A DNA stretch of 64,000 bases from Hofstenia miamia (GCA_900660155.1 CABFPE010000304.1:481127-545126), one strand, 5' to 3'; shown: positions 10,546 to 22,609, counted from the first letter of the stretch. Program-made: numbers and translations. The notes: generated by a model from the letters alone, not told the origin.

Positions 10546-10812
10546 TTAATTGCTTTTTAATGTCTCTTGCAGAATATTCGGGATGGGCGATTGGATGGGC
10601 GTTTCACAAGACTCTTGGTCGTTTCCCGAAATCTTTTCGGGTCGGCCACTTCCCCGTTTTCTTTCAAGGGTTCCACCTTCGTCCAACTTCTTTAAATTCG
10701 GATATAAAGTTCGTTTAGACATCTGTGTTGCATTCAATAACGTCTTAAAATTTCTTTCTCCAAGTGAGTAAATAACACGAAGTGTTTCCTTTTTGTTCTC
10801 ACTGCAAGCCAT
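10546..10812 (-). pseudogene. Tc1/mariner transposase, DNA-binding half
   Basis: The probable start is at 10812 ('MACSENKKETLRVIYSLGE'). A helix-turn-helix segment follows, then the GRPR-like linker 'ERKRGSGRPEKIS', which is typical between the two DNA-binding motifs of Tc1 transposases. The frame ends before the catalytic half. About 120 bp between the halves carries frameshifts. Confidence 0.8.
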
Positions 10813-10998
10813 GATATGAAAAGAGTTAATTCGTTTCAATTTCCCACGATAATTTTGTTAACATGTGCATTACATTAATATAAAGCATTGCATTCGATAA
10901 ATCAACATATATCTCATCATGTATTAAAAAATCAGGTATATATGTGTATATAGTGGTTACTGAGAAACTCGCCTTTGAATTTTTTGTTGCTAAGTATA

Positions 10999-11948
10999 CA
11001 TGCTGTTAAGCATTTTTTATTATCGCATGAGGATTAATTAAAAGTTAGAACATTAAAATCAACATTTTATTAGTAAAGCTAGTGTCTTAGAAATAAAACA
11101 GAAATAAATGTTTACTAGGCAATTAAGCTGAGAGGAAGTTAGTATGAAGCAATTAATGATAGCAAATAGACGCAAATATTTCATCAAATTTTTTAGGTAA
11201 TGCAAAAATATATAATCTCATACACACTATCTTCAACGGATATGCACGGGTATACCCTCAATACTTAGTTCTGCCCCATTGACTAATTCGCATTACTAAG
11301 TATAAATATATTAGTTAAAGATAATTTTGTTAACTGTCAAAGGGATCAATTTCAATTTGTTATTAAAATAATAGATTATAACAACATTTTCATTAATTAG
11401 ATTATCATATTTTTCCAAAATTTTTATTTGAATAGAATCCCATGTTGACCTATTGATAACATCGGTTAGATAAAAGGAAATGTCTAAGAATGGTGTTAAG
11501 TTGAATTTTTCCATTATATAGTGCCTTTAGTTATTTTCAATAAACATACAGGAATGCGCGTCCAAAGAAGATCAATATTCTAGTGGTTGTAAATGTTTAT
11601 AACATACAACAACTATTACTATAAATTCTTCTTACTACGTTTGTGTAGAAATATTTTCATAAATGAATATTCTCATTACAATATTCATTAGGCAAATTGC
11701 CTACACACTATTATTTACAATTGTTTATTTAAATTCAGAAATTTTCATGAATGTTTTGAACAGGTCTAGGCCACTATGACTTGCCGTTTCAAGTTGAAAG
11801 TTTTGTAAAGCAAAAAGTCCTCAAATTATCAACTTATTTTTTAATTTTTAGTTTTTTAACCATGCACTGTAGAATTAGTTCAAACCAAAAATTGACACTT
11901 TCTATGTTGTATTGCAAAAAACATAATTCAATTGATTAATGTTTTTAG
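10999..11948. other. CAP gene intron, right part
   Basis: AT-rich intronic DNA up to the acceptor TTTTTAG at 11942-11948. Nothing else recognised. Confidence 0.5.
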
Positions 11949-12134
11949 TTTGGAACCGACTCAAACATCCCTGGAACCGGGCATTTCACCGCAATGGTAT
12001 GGAAATCCTCAACAGGAATAGGTGTTGGTCGCGCAGTTGGCAAAGACAAACGAACGGTTTATATTGTAGCAAACTTTTCGCCACCAGGCAATGTACAGGG
12101 TAGATATAAAGAAAATGTTCCGCCACGTAAATGA
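11949..12134 (+). CDS. CAP/SCP-domain protein (GAPR-1-like), terminal exon
   Basis: This exon has 61 codons plus TGA and continues in phase 0 from the exon ending at 4473. It reads 'FGTDSNIPGTGHFTAMVWKS' and ends with 'VPPRK'. It contains both family signatures: CAP1 'GHFTAMVWKSS', with the second cavity histidine, and CAP2-like 'YIVANFSPPGNV'. As in GAPR-1, the cysteine usual in secreted CAP proteins at this site is Ala. The protein ends just after the domain, so there is no hinge or cysteine-rich extension. Together the two exons give 136 residues, against about 150 for GAPR-1, which leaves a short missing N-terminus. The joining intron is 7475 bp and is filled with transposons. Confidence 0.92.
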   Translation, partial: FGTDSNIPGTGHFTAMVWKSSTGIGVGRAVGKDKRTVYIVANFSPPGNVQGRYKENVPPRK

Positions 12135-12354
12135 ATTCATTGCTTTCCGGAGCTTTTAACGCTTTATAATTTTGATAATCGTTTTGTTTAATTATAGTTT
12201 TATGTGTTTGTAATTCTTTGAATACACTCTTAACACACTTGCCAACTCTCTAAAGCTTTTGAGAGCTATTTTCTATTAGTGATTCATGAATCAAAGAACA
12301 AATCGCTTCATGTTACTGACTAATGAATTTAGTATATTTAAATTTCTAAAGAAC

Positions 12355-12360
12355 AATAAA
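12355..12360 (+). promoter_or_regulatory. Candidate polyadenylation signal of the CAP gene
   Basis: AATAAA about 220 bp after the TGA stop. AATAAA is frequent in AT-rich DNA, so this is only a positional candidate. Confidence 0.35.
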
Positions 12361-14289
12361 ATTAAAAAAAACAGCTGAAAATAATTGAAAATATATAAAT
12401 GAATATAATTTGATTTGAAGGGGGAGTAAAAAGCATCATTCGATGTATGCAATTTAGTTATATTGAACAGGTTGATAATTGATATCAGAAATTAATGGCG
12501 TGAAAACTATAGAGGCTTTCAAGCCCAGTGCAAGGGCTCGTTGCATTTAGACAGGCACAATTACAACTTCATAAAGAAACAAATGAGGATTGAATATGAA
12601 AATCAATATCTATGTAAATCAATATCTATGTAAACTCGTACTGACATGTTTAAGAGTAAAATCTTTCCTGAGTTGTCGATTTCTGCCACTTCAATTTTAT
12701 CATTTGTAAAATGGAAATTGACACCATTTCACTGATGTTGTAATTGAATCGGTTTTCCATTTGAAGAAGTTGCCTTTTAAGGAAAATATATACCTTGCTC
12801 TGCAGTGATTCGATGGCCCATTTCGCCAGGTGAACATCTTCGTTCATTCACTTTAATCGAAATCATGTTTGAAGAACATCTACTAATTTAATTTAAGTTC
12901 TACAAATGTAGTATTGTAATCTAATAGCCAAAGATTCGAAAAGTGACAATCTTAATAACAATAGGTCCACTAATAAATTAAGACTGGAATTTCCCTATCT
13001 TTGTAAATTTAAAATATGATTCCTAGCAAGAATAAACTTCTTAAGTCAGTAATTTTTTCACATGTAACATGTATTGACCAAAAACTCAAGGACATAGTTG
13101 ACCACCAATAAAGCAACTAGTGAGTACAATTCGGTATTAAGTGTGGTAGCTATGAATAAATTATTCTAAAAGTTAAATATTTTAAATGTCATATTCTAAT
13201 TAGTGAAAAGCGAAAGATTTTCTTGTAAGATTAGACTGGTTAGTTTGTGTAATACTATTATTAGTAGGTTTAGCATGTTTCGAATCTTGTAATGATTGAC
13301 ATTGTGATTTTCACCCCAAGCATCCTATTGTATCTTTAAAGTCACCACCCGTTTTGTCAACATTCTTAACTTATTTTCTTCAAACCTATTCGTAAATTTG
13401 GGAATCCCTATTACAGTCATAAAAATTATTCCTTTGCTTGACCTATATGAAAGTACTGAGTTTTTTTCAATGGAAAATGTCAAATTGTTTACATTCCCAA
13501 TGTTAGGACATAGAGGCCTGCGAAAGGCAATAATGACAGCAACAACTAACATCAACTATTTTGTTTTGTAAATATATCCTCCAAATCCAGACCCGTGCAA
13601 GCAAATTCAGAAGGCGTCGCGCGGACATGATTTAAAGATGAAGATGAAAGAGGGGACGCTTTCCTATTCATTAGTGTTATCAGATTTTAGATATCTTTAA
13701 TATTTAGTGAGTTATGAGATCTTAAAAAATTTTATAGAAACCATGACAACTGCCTACGATATTTACGGCTAAACTAAAAATTCTAAAATTTACTCTAATC
13801 AAAGTAATCATTCATGATTTCTTTGGTAGAAATTCTGTGCGACTGTATAATTGGGTGAAACGAAAAAAGCATAATTACTTAAAATGTTACGATTGGGTTA
13901 TTTTCCGATGTAATATGATAAGATGCAAACAAAAACATAAAAAAACTAATTTAAGTGTATGTTGCTATTGCGCCTAATAAAAATAATTGTGCATTGGCTA
14001 AAACAGTTTAATTGTATACATTTTTATAGTTTTTAAGTTGTTAAGAACTTCAACAATGTTTTATTTAGATCTGTTTACAGTTTCTATTCAACAGGAATGC
14101 ACACCTCTATTTTGAATTGAGCTTGTTTATCTTAGAACGGGAGGTCTTCTAAAGTTTTACAGTTGGAGAGTGATTTTAACTTAACTTTCTTAGCATTTGG
14201 CTTAAGCCCTCCCTGTTTTTTGAAAACCTAAATTGTCGAATTTGATATTATCAAGTTTTTATCACTTTTAAAGTCCTCTTAGTACATAG
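12361..14289. other. Intergenic DNA with one dispersed repeat
   Basis: Between the CAP gene and the LINE I see only AT-rich DNA and the repeat at 13320-13740, described separately. A protein-like minus-strand stretch near 12660-12750 could not be supported. Confidence 0.45.
13320..13740. repeat. Dispersed repeat family, copy 1
   Basis: The ends of this block match 35820-36050 in the same order: 'GTATCTTTAAAGTC...TTTTGTC(A/C)ACATT', 'AAATTTGGGAATC', and 'AATATTTAGTGAGTTATG'. This copy is longer because it carries about 180 bp of extra sequence between 13420 and 13600. A weaker relative may lie at 42780-42990. The family is unidentified. Confidence 0.55.
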
Positions 14290-14298
14290 TAAAACTAA

Positions 14299-15380
14299 TT
14301 GTTTCAGAGTTTTTGCTTAATGAATTTTCAACAGAATATTAATTTCAACTTCTTATTTCTATTTTCATGTATTTTTGCAGTTTTCCAATTATATCAACTG
14401 TGCGTTATTAATAGAAATGTTAATGCTTCCTGCATTAATATGAACTCTACAGTATTTCATGTTCTTGTAAAATTTGAAAATAAAACAGCTTGGTTTTGTG
14501 ATAATTTTTCACCATACAAACCTAACTGTTTATTCAGGGAAACAGTGACTACCTTTGTAGAAGAAGCGAAGAAACTTTCAAATTCATTAATGAAAAAAAA
14601 CCTGGAATTTGAAAATTTGCAAATGATATTGCAGGAATATTAAGTCAAGTTGGCCGAAGGAATTATAAACTGTATTGAAAATTTTGAGCAGAAAAAGCAT
14701 CTGTACTTACAAATTCGCATTCAACAATTGCTTCAAGAAGTTTGACCAATTTAGACACCATTGTAGTTGTTGAAAAAATAAATAGTTCGGTGGCCAGAAG
14801 TAGTATAAAAATTTACCAAGAATTCAGCAAGTATTATTTTGAAAAGAAATTAATATATGCATATCCGCTTTCTTGGGGAGGAATTCACTTACAATTTACT
14901 GATAGAAATGAGGCTGAAGAAGTAATAAATAATTTTAAAATAATTGTTTTGGACCTTGTTCAACAGTAAGAAAACCAAAAGCTGAAAAGGTAAATTCTGC
15001 TGAGTTAATTAGAGCTGTACCCAAGTAATACTCTGATGAGCAAATTGCACCATTAGCTGGTCATAAAGCTAAAAGCTTCGTAAAGTCAAATCGTGAACTA
15101 CTTAATACAATATAATTAGATTGCAAAGATGTAATAACTGCTAATAAACTAATTAATACAGAAGTTTTTATTGCCGCGTTGAAATACTTAACTCTCATCA
15201 AATTAATGAAATCCGTTGCTATAATTGTCAGTCTTTTGGACATATGTCAAAATTTTGTAAAAATGAAAAGAAATGTTCTTATTGTTGTGGTTCTCATAAT
15301 TTTATAGAATGCTCAAATCAATCTAAATGTCAAAATTGTAGAAAAAAATATTCTGCAAACTCCAAAACTGTTTAGCATAT
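14299..15380 (+). pseudogene. LINE ORF1 (gag-like) with CCHC zinc knuckles
   Basis: The frame is broken near 14643, 14969 and 15030. The middle contains 'YPLSWGGIHLQFTDRNEAEE', typical of the RNA-binding central part of Jockey-type ORF1. Near the end, from 15217, 'CYNCQSFGHMSKFC' is a canonical CX2CX4HX4C knuckle. 'CSYCCGSHNFIEC' follows with one residue fewer, then a partial third 'CQNC'. Upstream, 'LCVINRNVNASC...FHVLV...WFCDN' (14395-14510) has PHD-finger-like spacing but lacks several of the needed cysteines; a decayed PHD is only a suggestion. ORF1 proteins bind the element RNA. Confidence 0.75.
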
Positions 15381-15436
15381 TTAAAGCAAGTTTAAGAAAT
15401 TTGACAATTGAAGAACATTACCGTGCCCATTGAAGT

Positions 15437-16150
15437 ACAATGAACGTCAATAAATTAAATTCTACATTTAAAATTTTCCAAATTAATATTACAGGTTTAT
15501 CAGTTAAATCAAGTTTAGCTCTAAATTGATACATTTGTGATACATCACCAGACATTGCTGTTTTGAATGAAACTAAGAATTGTGTGAATAGTTCTGATTG
15601 TCTGGATTATACAATATACAATTATGTTTCAATGGGAAATAAAGGCAGATGTGCATTATTAGTTAAATCAAATTTCTCTTCTAATCATTATAAAGAAATG
15701 GAGGTTTCTAGTATTGACTGTGTAGTTAGTGTTATTACTATAAACAATATGCATATTTGTTTTGTTCAATATACATTTCTCCTAATGATAAAGTAAGAGT
15801 TAAAGTGTTACTAAATCAAATTGATTTATTACTACAAGAAAAAGAAATGTTAGGTATTGGTATGCTAATCTTTGGAGATTTTAACGCACGGCATCCTAGT
15901 TGGAGTGATCATTGCAAAAATGTTGCAGGAGATGTCATTTTCAATCACCTATTAAATAAACCTGTAATGATACTTAATCAAAACGAATACACATGTGAAG
16001 CAATAAATCGTAAGAGTGTAATTGACTTAGCAATAGTGTCACATGAAATTGTTGGACATCTAGCGACTCAATATGTCGATAAGGATGCTGAACTTTTTTC
16101 TGGAGCTCCTTTAAGGGGACATTATCCAGTATGGACAATTTTGAATTTGT
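15437..16150 (+). pseudogene. LINE ORF2 endonuclease domain (APE-type), frameshifted
   Basis: Begins 'MNVNKLNSTFKIFQINITGL', has a stop near 15530, then 'SPDIAVLNETK' (catalytic Glu). The frame shifts near 15770. The second frame has 'IFGDFNARHPSW' (Asp and Asn of the active site), 'SVIDLAIVS' and 'FSGAPLRGHYPVW' (final His). The C-terminal motif with GHYPV instead of SDHxPV is a recognisable subgroup feature. The domain nicks target DNA in active elements. Confidence 0.85.
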
Positions 16151-16198
16151 GAAGAATGAGCCTAAAGTAATTAAGCAGTTAGATTTATCAAAAGTCGA

Positions 16199-16402
16199 TT
16201 GGCATGGAAAACAGAACTTGACCATCACATTGAAGAAGAATGTACTGAACACTGGTCATGCATTAATAACACCTTCGTCACAATAAGCAATAATATGATT
16301 CCTAAAAAGATCATTTCAAAGCATTGTAAGCCTTTTTGGAATGATAAATTAACAATTATACAATTTGTAGAACTTCTCAAGGCCCAGAGGAATTTTTCAT
16401 AA
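16199..16402 (+). pseudogene. LINE ORF2 linker between endonuclease and RT
   Basis: The frame includes 'KKIISKHCKPFWNDKL' and 'LLKAQRNFS', like the conserved 'KPWWN..L..L...R' linker upstream of the RT in Jockey/CR1 elements. It is in another frame than the preceding endonuclease. Confidence 0.55.
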
Positions 16403-16439
16403 TTTTAATTATTTCATCGTGTTTAGCCAAAAGTAGTAA

Positions 16440-17690
16440 TAGTGATAGTGGATAAATGCGTGAAATTGTATCAAATTTTTCAACAAAATTGGAGTATTTC
16501 TGGAAAGATCGGTATTGCTTACGTATTTTATGAAATATTTTTCAAAAAAATATGCACTAAATTCAATACATTATGTATTTCAAATTATAGGACTTCATTA
16601 TGCACTACAAATGAGAAATTTTTAGTGCATTTTTCATGACATGGCATTAAATGTTCAGATAAAAGTATGAATGGTGCCTTTTTGTCAAATTATAAAAATT
16701 GTATAAAATATTTTGATAAAATTCAACAAAATCAAATTTGTAAAATTACGAAAAATTGTACTGGGTTTTAAGAAATTCGCACATAATACTTAATTTGAAT
16801 AGAAAAATGTGATTTACCCTGTTGGGTAGCAAAAAATTGGGTTTGTAATGATTAGCATCAACTTTAATGAATTATTCTTATTTTAGGGAGGACCCGGGCC
16901 CCATCGGCCCCATTCGGTCCCCTCTGTATCCATCTCTCTCACAATTCAATAAGAAATTGTCTTAAAAATCAATGCAAAGAATTTGTTATATTTAACATCT
17001 CTACAATCATAAAATATCTTGCTTGTGAAAATTACTGATTCATAAAATATTTTGATTGTGAAAATTACTATTAATATCTAAAAGCAATCGAAATAGATAG
17101 TCTACTGACATTGAATAATAGCAAAAGGCAGCTTTGCAAATATTGTTTTATCAATATTTTATCATAATTACAAATCCATAGGCCTATTCAACAACGAAAT
17201 GTATTTATATACATTGATCACCAACAAAATTTTGTATAAAGTTACAAGTTCGTGGCTTTGATTTACTAAATAAATAACTTACTCTACAGTAAATCCCAAA
17301 TTTTGTAAATCTAGAATATAACTATAATTTTAAAACTAAACCGCATAGATGGACGGCTTTCACAACTACACATGGATACTGCTTATTGCTTCTATTCATG
17401 TAATAGGCATTGCAAAGATGTTGCGTGATGACGTTTTGTTTACTTAAGCTATTAAGGCTCATTGGGAGAATGCTGTTTTAACCATCCAAACAACGTGCCG
17501 AATTTGCCCACGTAGGCCCCACTGTTAGCCCACGTAAATTGTTTACTGGGAATACTGTCTAAGATTCTTCGAAAATAAAAAATTGAGTTTCGACTACGAT
17601 TTTCATCACACACAAAATATCCATCAAAATGCTCGGCAACAATTTAGTGATGAACTTCAATTAGCTGATAATAATTAGTTTAAAAATACA
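16440..17690. other. Unassigned insert or decayed part inside the LINE
   Basis: About 1.25 kb separates the linker from the RT, more than intact elements have. It includes a GC-rich word string near 16866-16922 ('GGACCCGGGCCCCATCGGCC') and another CG-containing part near 17480-17530. A nested insertion is likely, but no terminal repeats were found. Confidence 0.4.
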
Positions 17691-18573
17691 ACTGAATCGC
17701 TTAATTTTAAATCTCGACCTGAATTTTGGAAAAGATACAAACACACTTTGAAGTATAGCTCAAGATAAGACATTATATACGAATAATGAAGAAAAAGAAA
17801 TGATTTTTTCAACACTATTTTCACTGGCTAGCATTTAATGAATTGCAAGTTTGACGAAAAACATCGTAAAACAATTGATTATTCAAAAATCTGAATTTGA
17901 AGAGGATGATATGAATAATTTAAGTGACCGCATTACTCTAAAGCCCATGCTACACGAACAACTTTTGTCGCCGATTTTCGTCGTCCGAACTAACAACTTT
18001 TATATTGGTAAGTTATTTGAAAGAATTTTGAATTTTAGAATGAGATTTGCCCTTAAGAATATTCTAAATACAGATAATACAGAATAATGTTTTCGCAAGC
18101 ATCATAATAATTCAAAATATCTATAGATTGAAATTAGCTGCTCAATCAGCAATGTTAGAGAAAAAAGTACTTTACTAAATGCAATCGACTTTGAAAGAGC
18201 ATTTGATACAGTATTGCTAGAGGGCTTATTATACAAATTGAGGTTACTTGAGGTTAATGGAAAATTTTTTGTAATAAGAAGCTTTTTATTCTCAAGGAAA
18301 GTACATCTACATATAAACGGATACAATGTTACAAGAAACTTGAAAATTAGGTTGCTACAAGGTTCTGTCTTATCTCCATTATTATTTATTTTATACATCA
18401 ATGATATTTTTGATAAACTATATTCTCAATCATATAAATTGATTGAGATGGTTAATACATCGTATCGTAAGCAATTTTACAATGGTACTGAAAGGATTAG
18501 AAATGATCCTTCACATCCAATGACACTGAATTTGAAGAACTTCAAAGTTTTAGGAATACATGACAAAAGCTGA
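17690..18573 (+). pseudogene. LINE reverse transcriptase fragment
   Basis: Readable pieces across two or more frames are 'GKLFERILNFRMRFALKN', then 'LNAIDFERAFDTV' (first catalytic Asp region), 'LINGYN'-like spacing and 'LLQGSVLSPLLFILYINDI' (motif B and after). The YADD motif that should follow about 20 residues later is absent, and the frame runs into unrelated residues. The RT is therefore truncated and dead. Confidence 0.85.
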
Positions 18574-18769
18574 GGATGCCCCTCTGCAGAACTGAAAAAG
18601 TCAAGCGATCCTACTTCCCAAATGCGTGAAGATATATATACCACATCTTATCACCCCCAAAATTTGTAAAGTTTATGGAATTTCTGAGTTTTGTAATGAC
18701 TGTTATATTTGTTTTTGTATTCCTTTTTACCCTATGGGGTACAGGAAATAAAGCGTTTAAATTCATGTT

Positions 18770-21079
18770 TTAAATGAGTTTTTTATGTTTTTCTTACTTC
18801 TAATCTTATAACATCAATAAATAACCTTGTGGTAGCATTCTAAGTAGTTATGATTTTTTTAATCCACCCTACTGTATAATATTTAACACAATTAATAAAA
18901 GAAATATTTTAGATATATCAGTTATACAAATCCAATCAGTCAGTTGTAGCAAGTGCTTGCATGCAGTTAATGAAAACTTTGTATTTACAAGGACATTTTC
19001 TATGCTCAACTTCAATTCATAGTCAGTGCTTAAATCTCAACAAGCAATTCAAAACCAGATGGAAACTTGTAAACAAGGTGTAACTCATACTTCCCTCAAA
19101 ATCAAAAGACTTAAGTTACACCAAGACGGATCACTTGTAGATCTCGAAAATAAATTATGTAACCTAAATTTATTGCTTTTTATTTGACCTACATAGCAAT
19201 GTTATTAATCACACATATCATGTTTTCATAATCAAACCAAACATTAATCGATCATGCATTCAGTTGTCAGTACAGCTAAACTGCTTGCTTCCCCTGGTTC
19301 TGAACACAGGCAAGTTTTAGTCACCCTGTGAATTCTCGTTTGTAAGGTTCTTGACCTACCTCATAGTAAGCACTATATTGAGAACAATATTGATTACACA
19401 CCAGCTTATCATTTGCATAATGTCAACTTTAAACTTGAATTCTTCTACAATGTTTTCATAATGCAATGAAAATTATTCCAACAATATTTATCAATAAAAA
19501 TTTTAATGAACCAAAATGGATTTTTAGTGTTATCAAAGATCTTGTACAAAAGCTATTATTTCATTCATATTTAAAAGGTCGATTGTATTTGCATTTCTAC
19601 CTTAAAGTACAGAATTTTGATGATAAGAACAAAGGATTGAGCCAGTGAGCTGATTCCTTTTGAACAAAATATGAGCAACTTTATTCATCCTAAAAAATCA
19701 GTTATGAGTTCATACTAGTTACGCCTAAGCAGATTTTCCCTTTACTTAACTCATCTCTAAAAGTCTATAACATTCTCGATTCCGAGAAATAACTTCAGGG
19801 TTGCTCAGACAAAGCACATAATCGATAAGCAAACATTGTCTAACATTTTGAACGCTTGCATCAAATATAGAATTTTTCCTAGTCGAAAGAAGCTCTGCTT
19901 AATAATGCTTATTAAAAGAAATTCTTTTAGGGTTATTTCCTCCCACCAAATTGTCTAGAAAATATTCGAAAATAATGTTATATCTCTAGTTTTGAAAAAG
20001 GTTTAACACTGATATTTCTTGACCTTTCGTAAAATATTGATAGCAAGACAAATGTATAAAAATAAAAATCATACTTTTATTTTAATTCTAAAGAAATTAG
20101 TATTTTCATTGCTATCTTCATTGATAAATTTGCTTCAGAACGTACGGTCAAAATGACATTGAATCCTTACTTTCTCAATGTGTTCAGTTTATCATTGGCC
20201 ACCACCCTGCCAAATATTAGAGTTGTTGTGGTCTTGGAAGACATTTATCAAGTGCTTTAGCATTGCAGTCATATTGCTTGCTGAATATTGAATTTCTTTG
20301 GTCTCTTAGTATTCAGGCATATGCAGAGTTCTACCAAGTTTGGCCTTTAGGTGATGAATAGGATTGATTTTTTTTAAGTGCTCTTACAGAATTCTTTTGG
20401 TATTAAAAGTGAAAAAACCCGACCGAGATAGGGTGAATTAAAATTCTCGACCATATTACCAACTTTTCATATATGAAAAGATTGTCATGGAGTTTACTTC
20501 AGTAAATAGATTTTCCGAAAACATTGGGCATGAACATGTTATTTCATAAAGTTCCTGAAAATCACATCTTTAAATGTGCTGAAGACGTCAGTTTTATTAT
20601 CTCCATCACTAGTGTTCAAGTGTCCTCAATCTGAGAATGTCACTTAGTAAACTTCTAATAAACTCTCTCTTAAAAATGACAAACCCTGACAGATAACACT
20701 TGGTCATCATTATTCGACACAAAATATAGCTTGTCGATATTGGAGCGAGGTTATTCACTAAAATAATTAGTTTTCCATCGAGTTCATTGAATGCTACCAC
20801 TAATTTTTCGTCAGTTTCGCACTGAACGTTTTACAAAACTCACAAAAAAATGTATTGCATGAATACATATCATCTCACCAGACCAATTTCAAATTGATTT
20901 GACTTTCATTCTCATATTGCTAACTAGTACATTTGCCAATGACTTTTCCAATGCTTGCTGCTGAAATAATAAAGTTTTTAAGTATATCTAAAAAGACTTA
21001 AGAGGTTTTCAATTCATCAAAATAATTAAGTACGATAAGCCAAAATAGTCCAACGGATTAAATTCGGAAATTAGAGTTG
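18770..21079. other. Region with protein-like but broken scraps
   Basis: No intact gene. Short minus-strand stretches between about 20080 and 20840 look protein-like in composition but are full of stops, and I could not assign them. They may be further retroelement remnants. Confidence 0.35.
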
Positions 21080-21480
21080 TAAAATTTATAGAGAACTTCA
21101 CTTATTACTGTGTAATTAATAATTGCAAATATTCAAAAGCTAAGAGGTTTTCCCAAATTTATAATAACACAGTTAGTTTTCATATTTATAAAGAAATCAT
21201 AGCATCAAAAATTGGTAATGGTAAGATTTCATTTTTAGATAATTGCATTTAGACAAAGATTTTACAATCGTGTACTCCTCAATATCATGTAATTTGTAAT
21301 TCCCACAATTTCTACACTAATAAAATTAGCAGACATTGTGAAAATATCTTTTTATGTCCATCAAGTTTAAATAGTTGCTCAAAAACCTTTCTAATATTTC
21401 ATGTTCTAATACGTTGTCTCATAGACACGCTTTTTAATTCACAAAATATACTAAGAAAAGGTGAAATGTAAGCTGTGATC
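21080..21480 (+). pseudogene. Penelope-like element RT relic
   Basis: A broken plus-strand stretch reads like the C-terminal RT part of Penelope-like elements: 'GNGKISFLDNCI', then after a stop a segment in the position of the usual TYRKPT region, then 'CPSSLNSCSKTFLIFHVLIR' and 'CLIDTLFNSQNI'. This matches the order 'FLDV ... FNS..P.S.K...I..L..RA'. It is separate from the better-preserved copy at 48380-50585 and in the other orientation. Confidence 0.4.
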
Positions 21481-21489
21481 TCTTACTCA

Positions 21490-22600
21490 ACCTGCATTCT
21501 GCTCTGATTTTAAGGAAGCGTTTGATGAATCAATCAACTTTAAAGTTACTAGAGACTATAAAAACTAGAGACAGTTGTGTCAAAGTTAGCATCTGGTGTG
21601 CTATTTTCTGATAAGGTGGAATTAGTATATATTTTTGGAAACATATTTATACATTTTCTAAAGAATATTTTACTATTTTATTGCAATAACAAATTTCAAA
21701 CCATATTTGGAGTTTTTGCAGTACATTTGTGAATACGCTTAAAACTCGAAAGCACTAGAAAAAGACAATATTCAAAATGTAGCTCGATTTCCCCAAAACG
21801 TATTCACACATTGCAATGTACAATTGTTCGTAAAATACTTTTTGAACATATATGAATTCATTTCATTCACAATATGTGAAATATTCATCATAAAAAATAT
21901 TTCTTCATTTTCCTTAGAAGTATGAACAACGAATATATGAGCAAATAATTTGATTGTTAAAATGATCAAATATGTCAAACTATTGCATGATCAACTATTG
22001 GAATACTCCATGAGTACAATTTTCTACCTAGTGATGATCACCTCAATTATTTTGCATATTCTATTCAGTAATTTATTGATTCACATTTTTTCCTTTATTT
22101 AATATAATTATAAATCAACATTCCCCATATCCTAGAACCTAAAATTACTTTTGATACTTAGAGTTGAGAATGACTAAGCCCATGTTAAGCTATCCAGGCC
22201 CAGAAAAAGTGTAAGAAATTGTAAATTACATAGTGAATTAAACTCTTAAGTAACAATTCAGAGTGTCTCAAATATATTTATTCTATCCTAATAAAAGTAC
22301 ATCACATTCTATGTGTTTTTAAAATACGAAGCTGTAACTTTAGTACAATGTATGCATTGTGACGAACAAAACTTTAAAGATAGCAATTTATGGGGAATAA
22401 ATAATAAATATATTTTATAACGTTTTGAATCCGACATACGGTGCATAGTGGAAAACACCCCTTAAAATTAGAAACTTGCTTGAAATTTTCAAATGAAATT
22501 TTAAATATTTACACATTTCTATCTAAGATAACAGTATGTTGAGCATATAGAACTTTTATGCTTTGCTTAAAGTCCATTTTTTAACATGATTCTAAGGCAT
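21490..22600. other. AT-rich DNA, nothing recognised
   Basis: No repeats or coding evidence beyond short random open frames. Confidence 0.45.
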
Positions 22601-22609
22601 TGGGAACAA

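Larger units (their letters stand above)
9700..10996 (-). mobile_element. Tc1/mariner element, full length but inactive (1.3 kb)
   Basis: Terminal inverted repeats TACCTAGCGACAAAAAA (left, from 9700) and the complement of TACTTAGCAACAAAAAA (right, ending 10996) match at 15 of 17 positions. TA dinucleotides flank both ends (9698-9699 and 10997-10998), the standard Tc1/mariner target duplication. The element carries an antisense transposase in two pieces (10812-10546 and 10422-9826). It sits in the large CAP gene intron in the opposite orientation to the gene. Confidence 0.9.
14290..18765 (+). mobile_element. Broken non-LTR retrotransposon (Jockey/CR1-type LINE)
   Basis: In order on the plus strand: a gag-like ORF1 ending in CCHC zinc knuckles (15217-15340), an endonuclease (15437-16150), a linker (to 16402), about 1.25 kb of unrelated or decayed sequence (16440-17690), the first half of a reverse transcriptase (17690-18530), and a 3' end with 'GGGTACAGGAAATAAAGC' near 18738-18755. 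Multiple stops and frameshifts make it inactive. The RT catalytic box and everything after it are deleted. Ends are approximate; I found no target duplication. Confidence 0.85.

Noticed and set aside
12650-12850. Minus-strand stretch resembling an intermediate-filament tail domain ('KIEVAEIDNSGKILLLNMS')
   Set aside because: An in-frame stop lies just upstream and no workable acceptor in the right phase was found; similarity is short.
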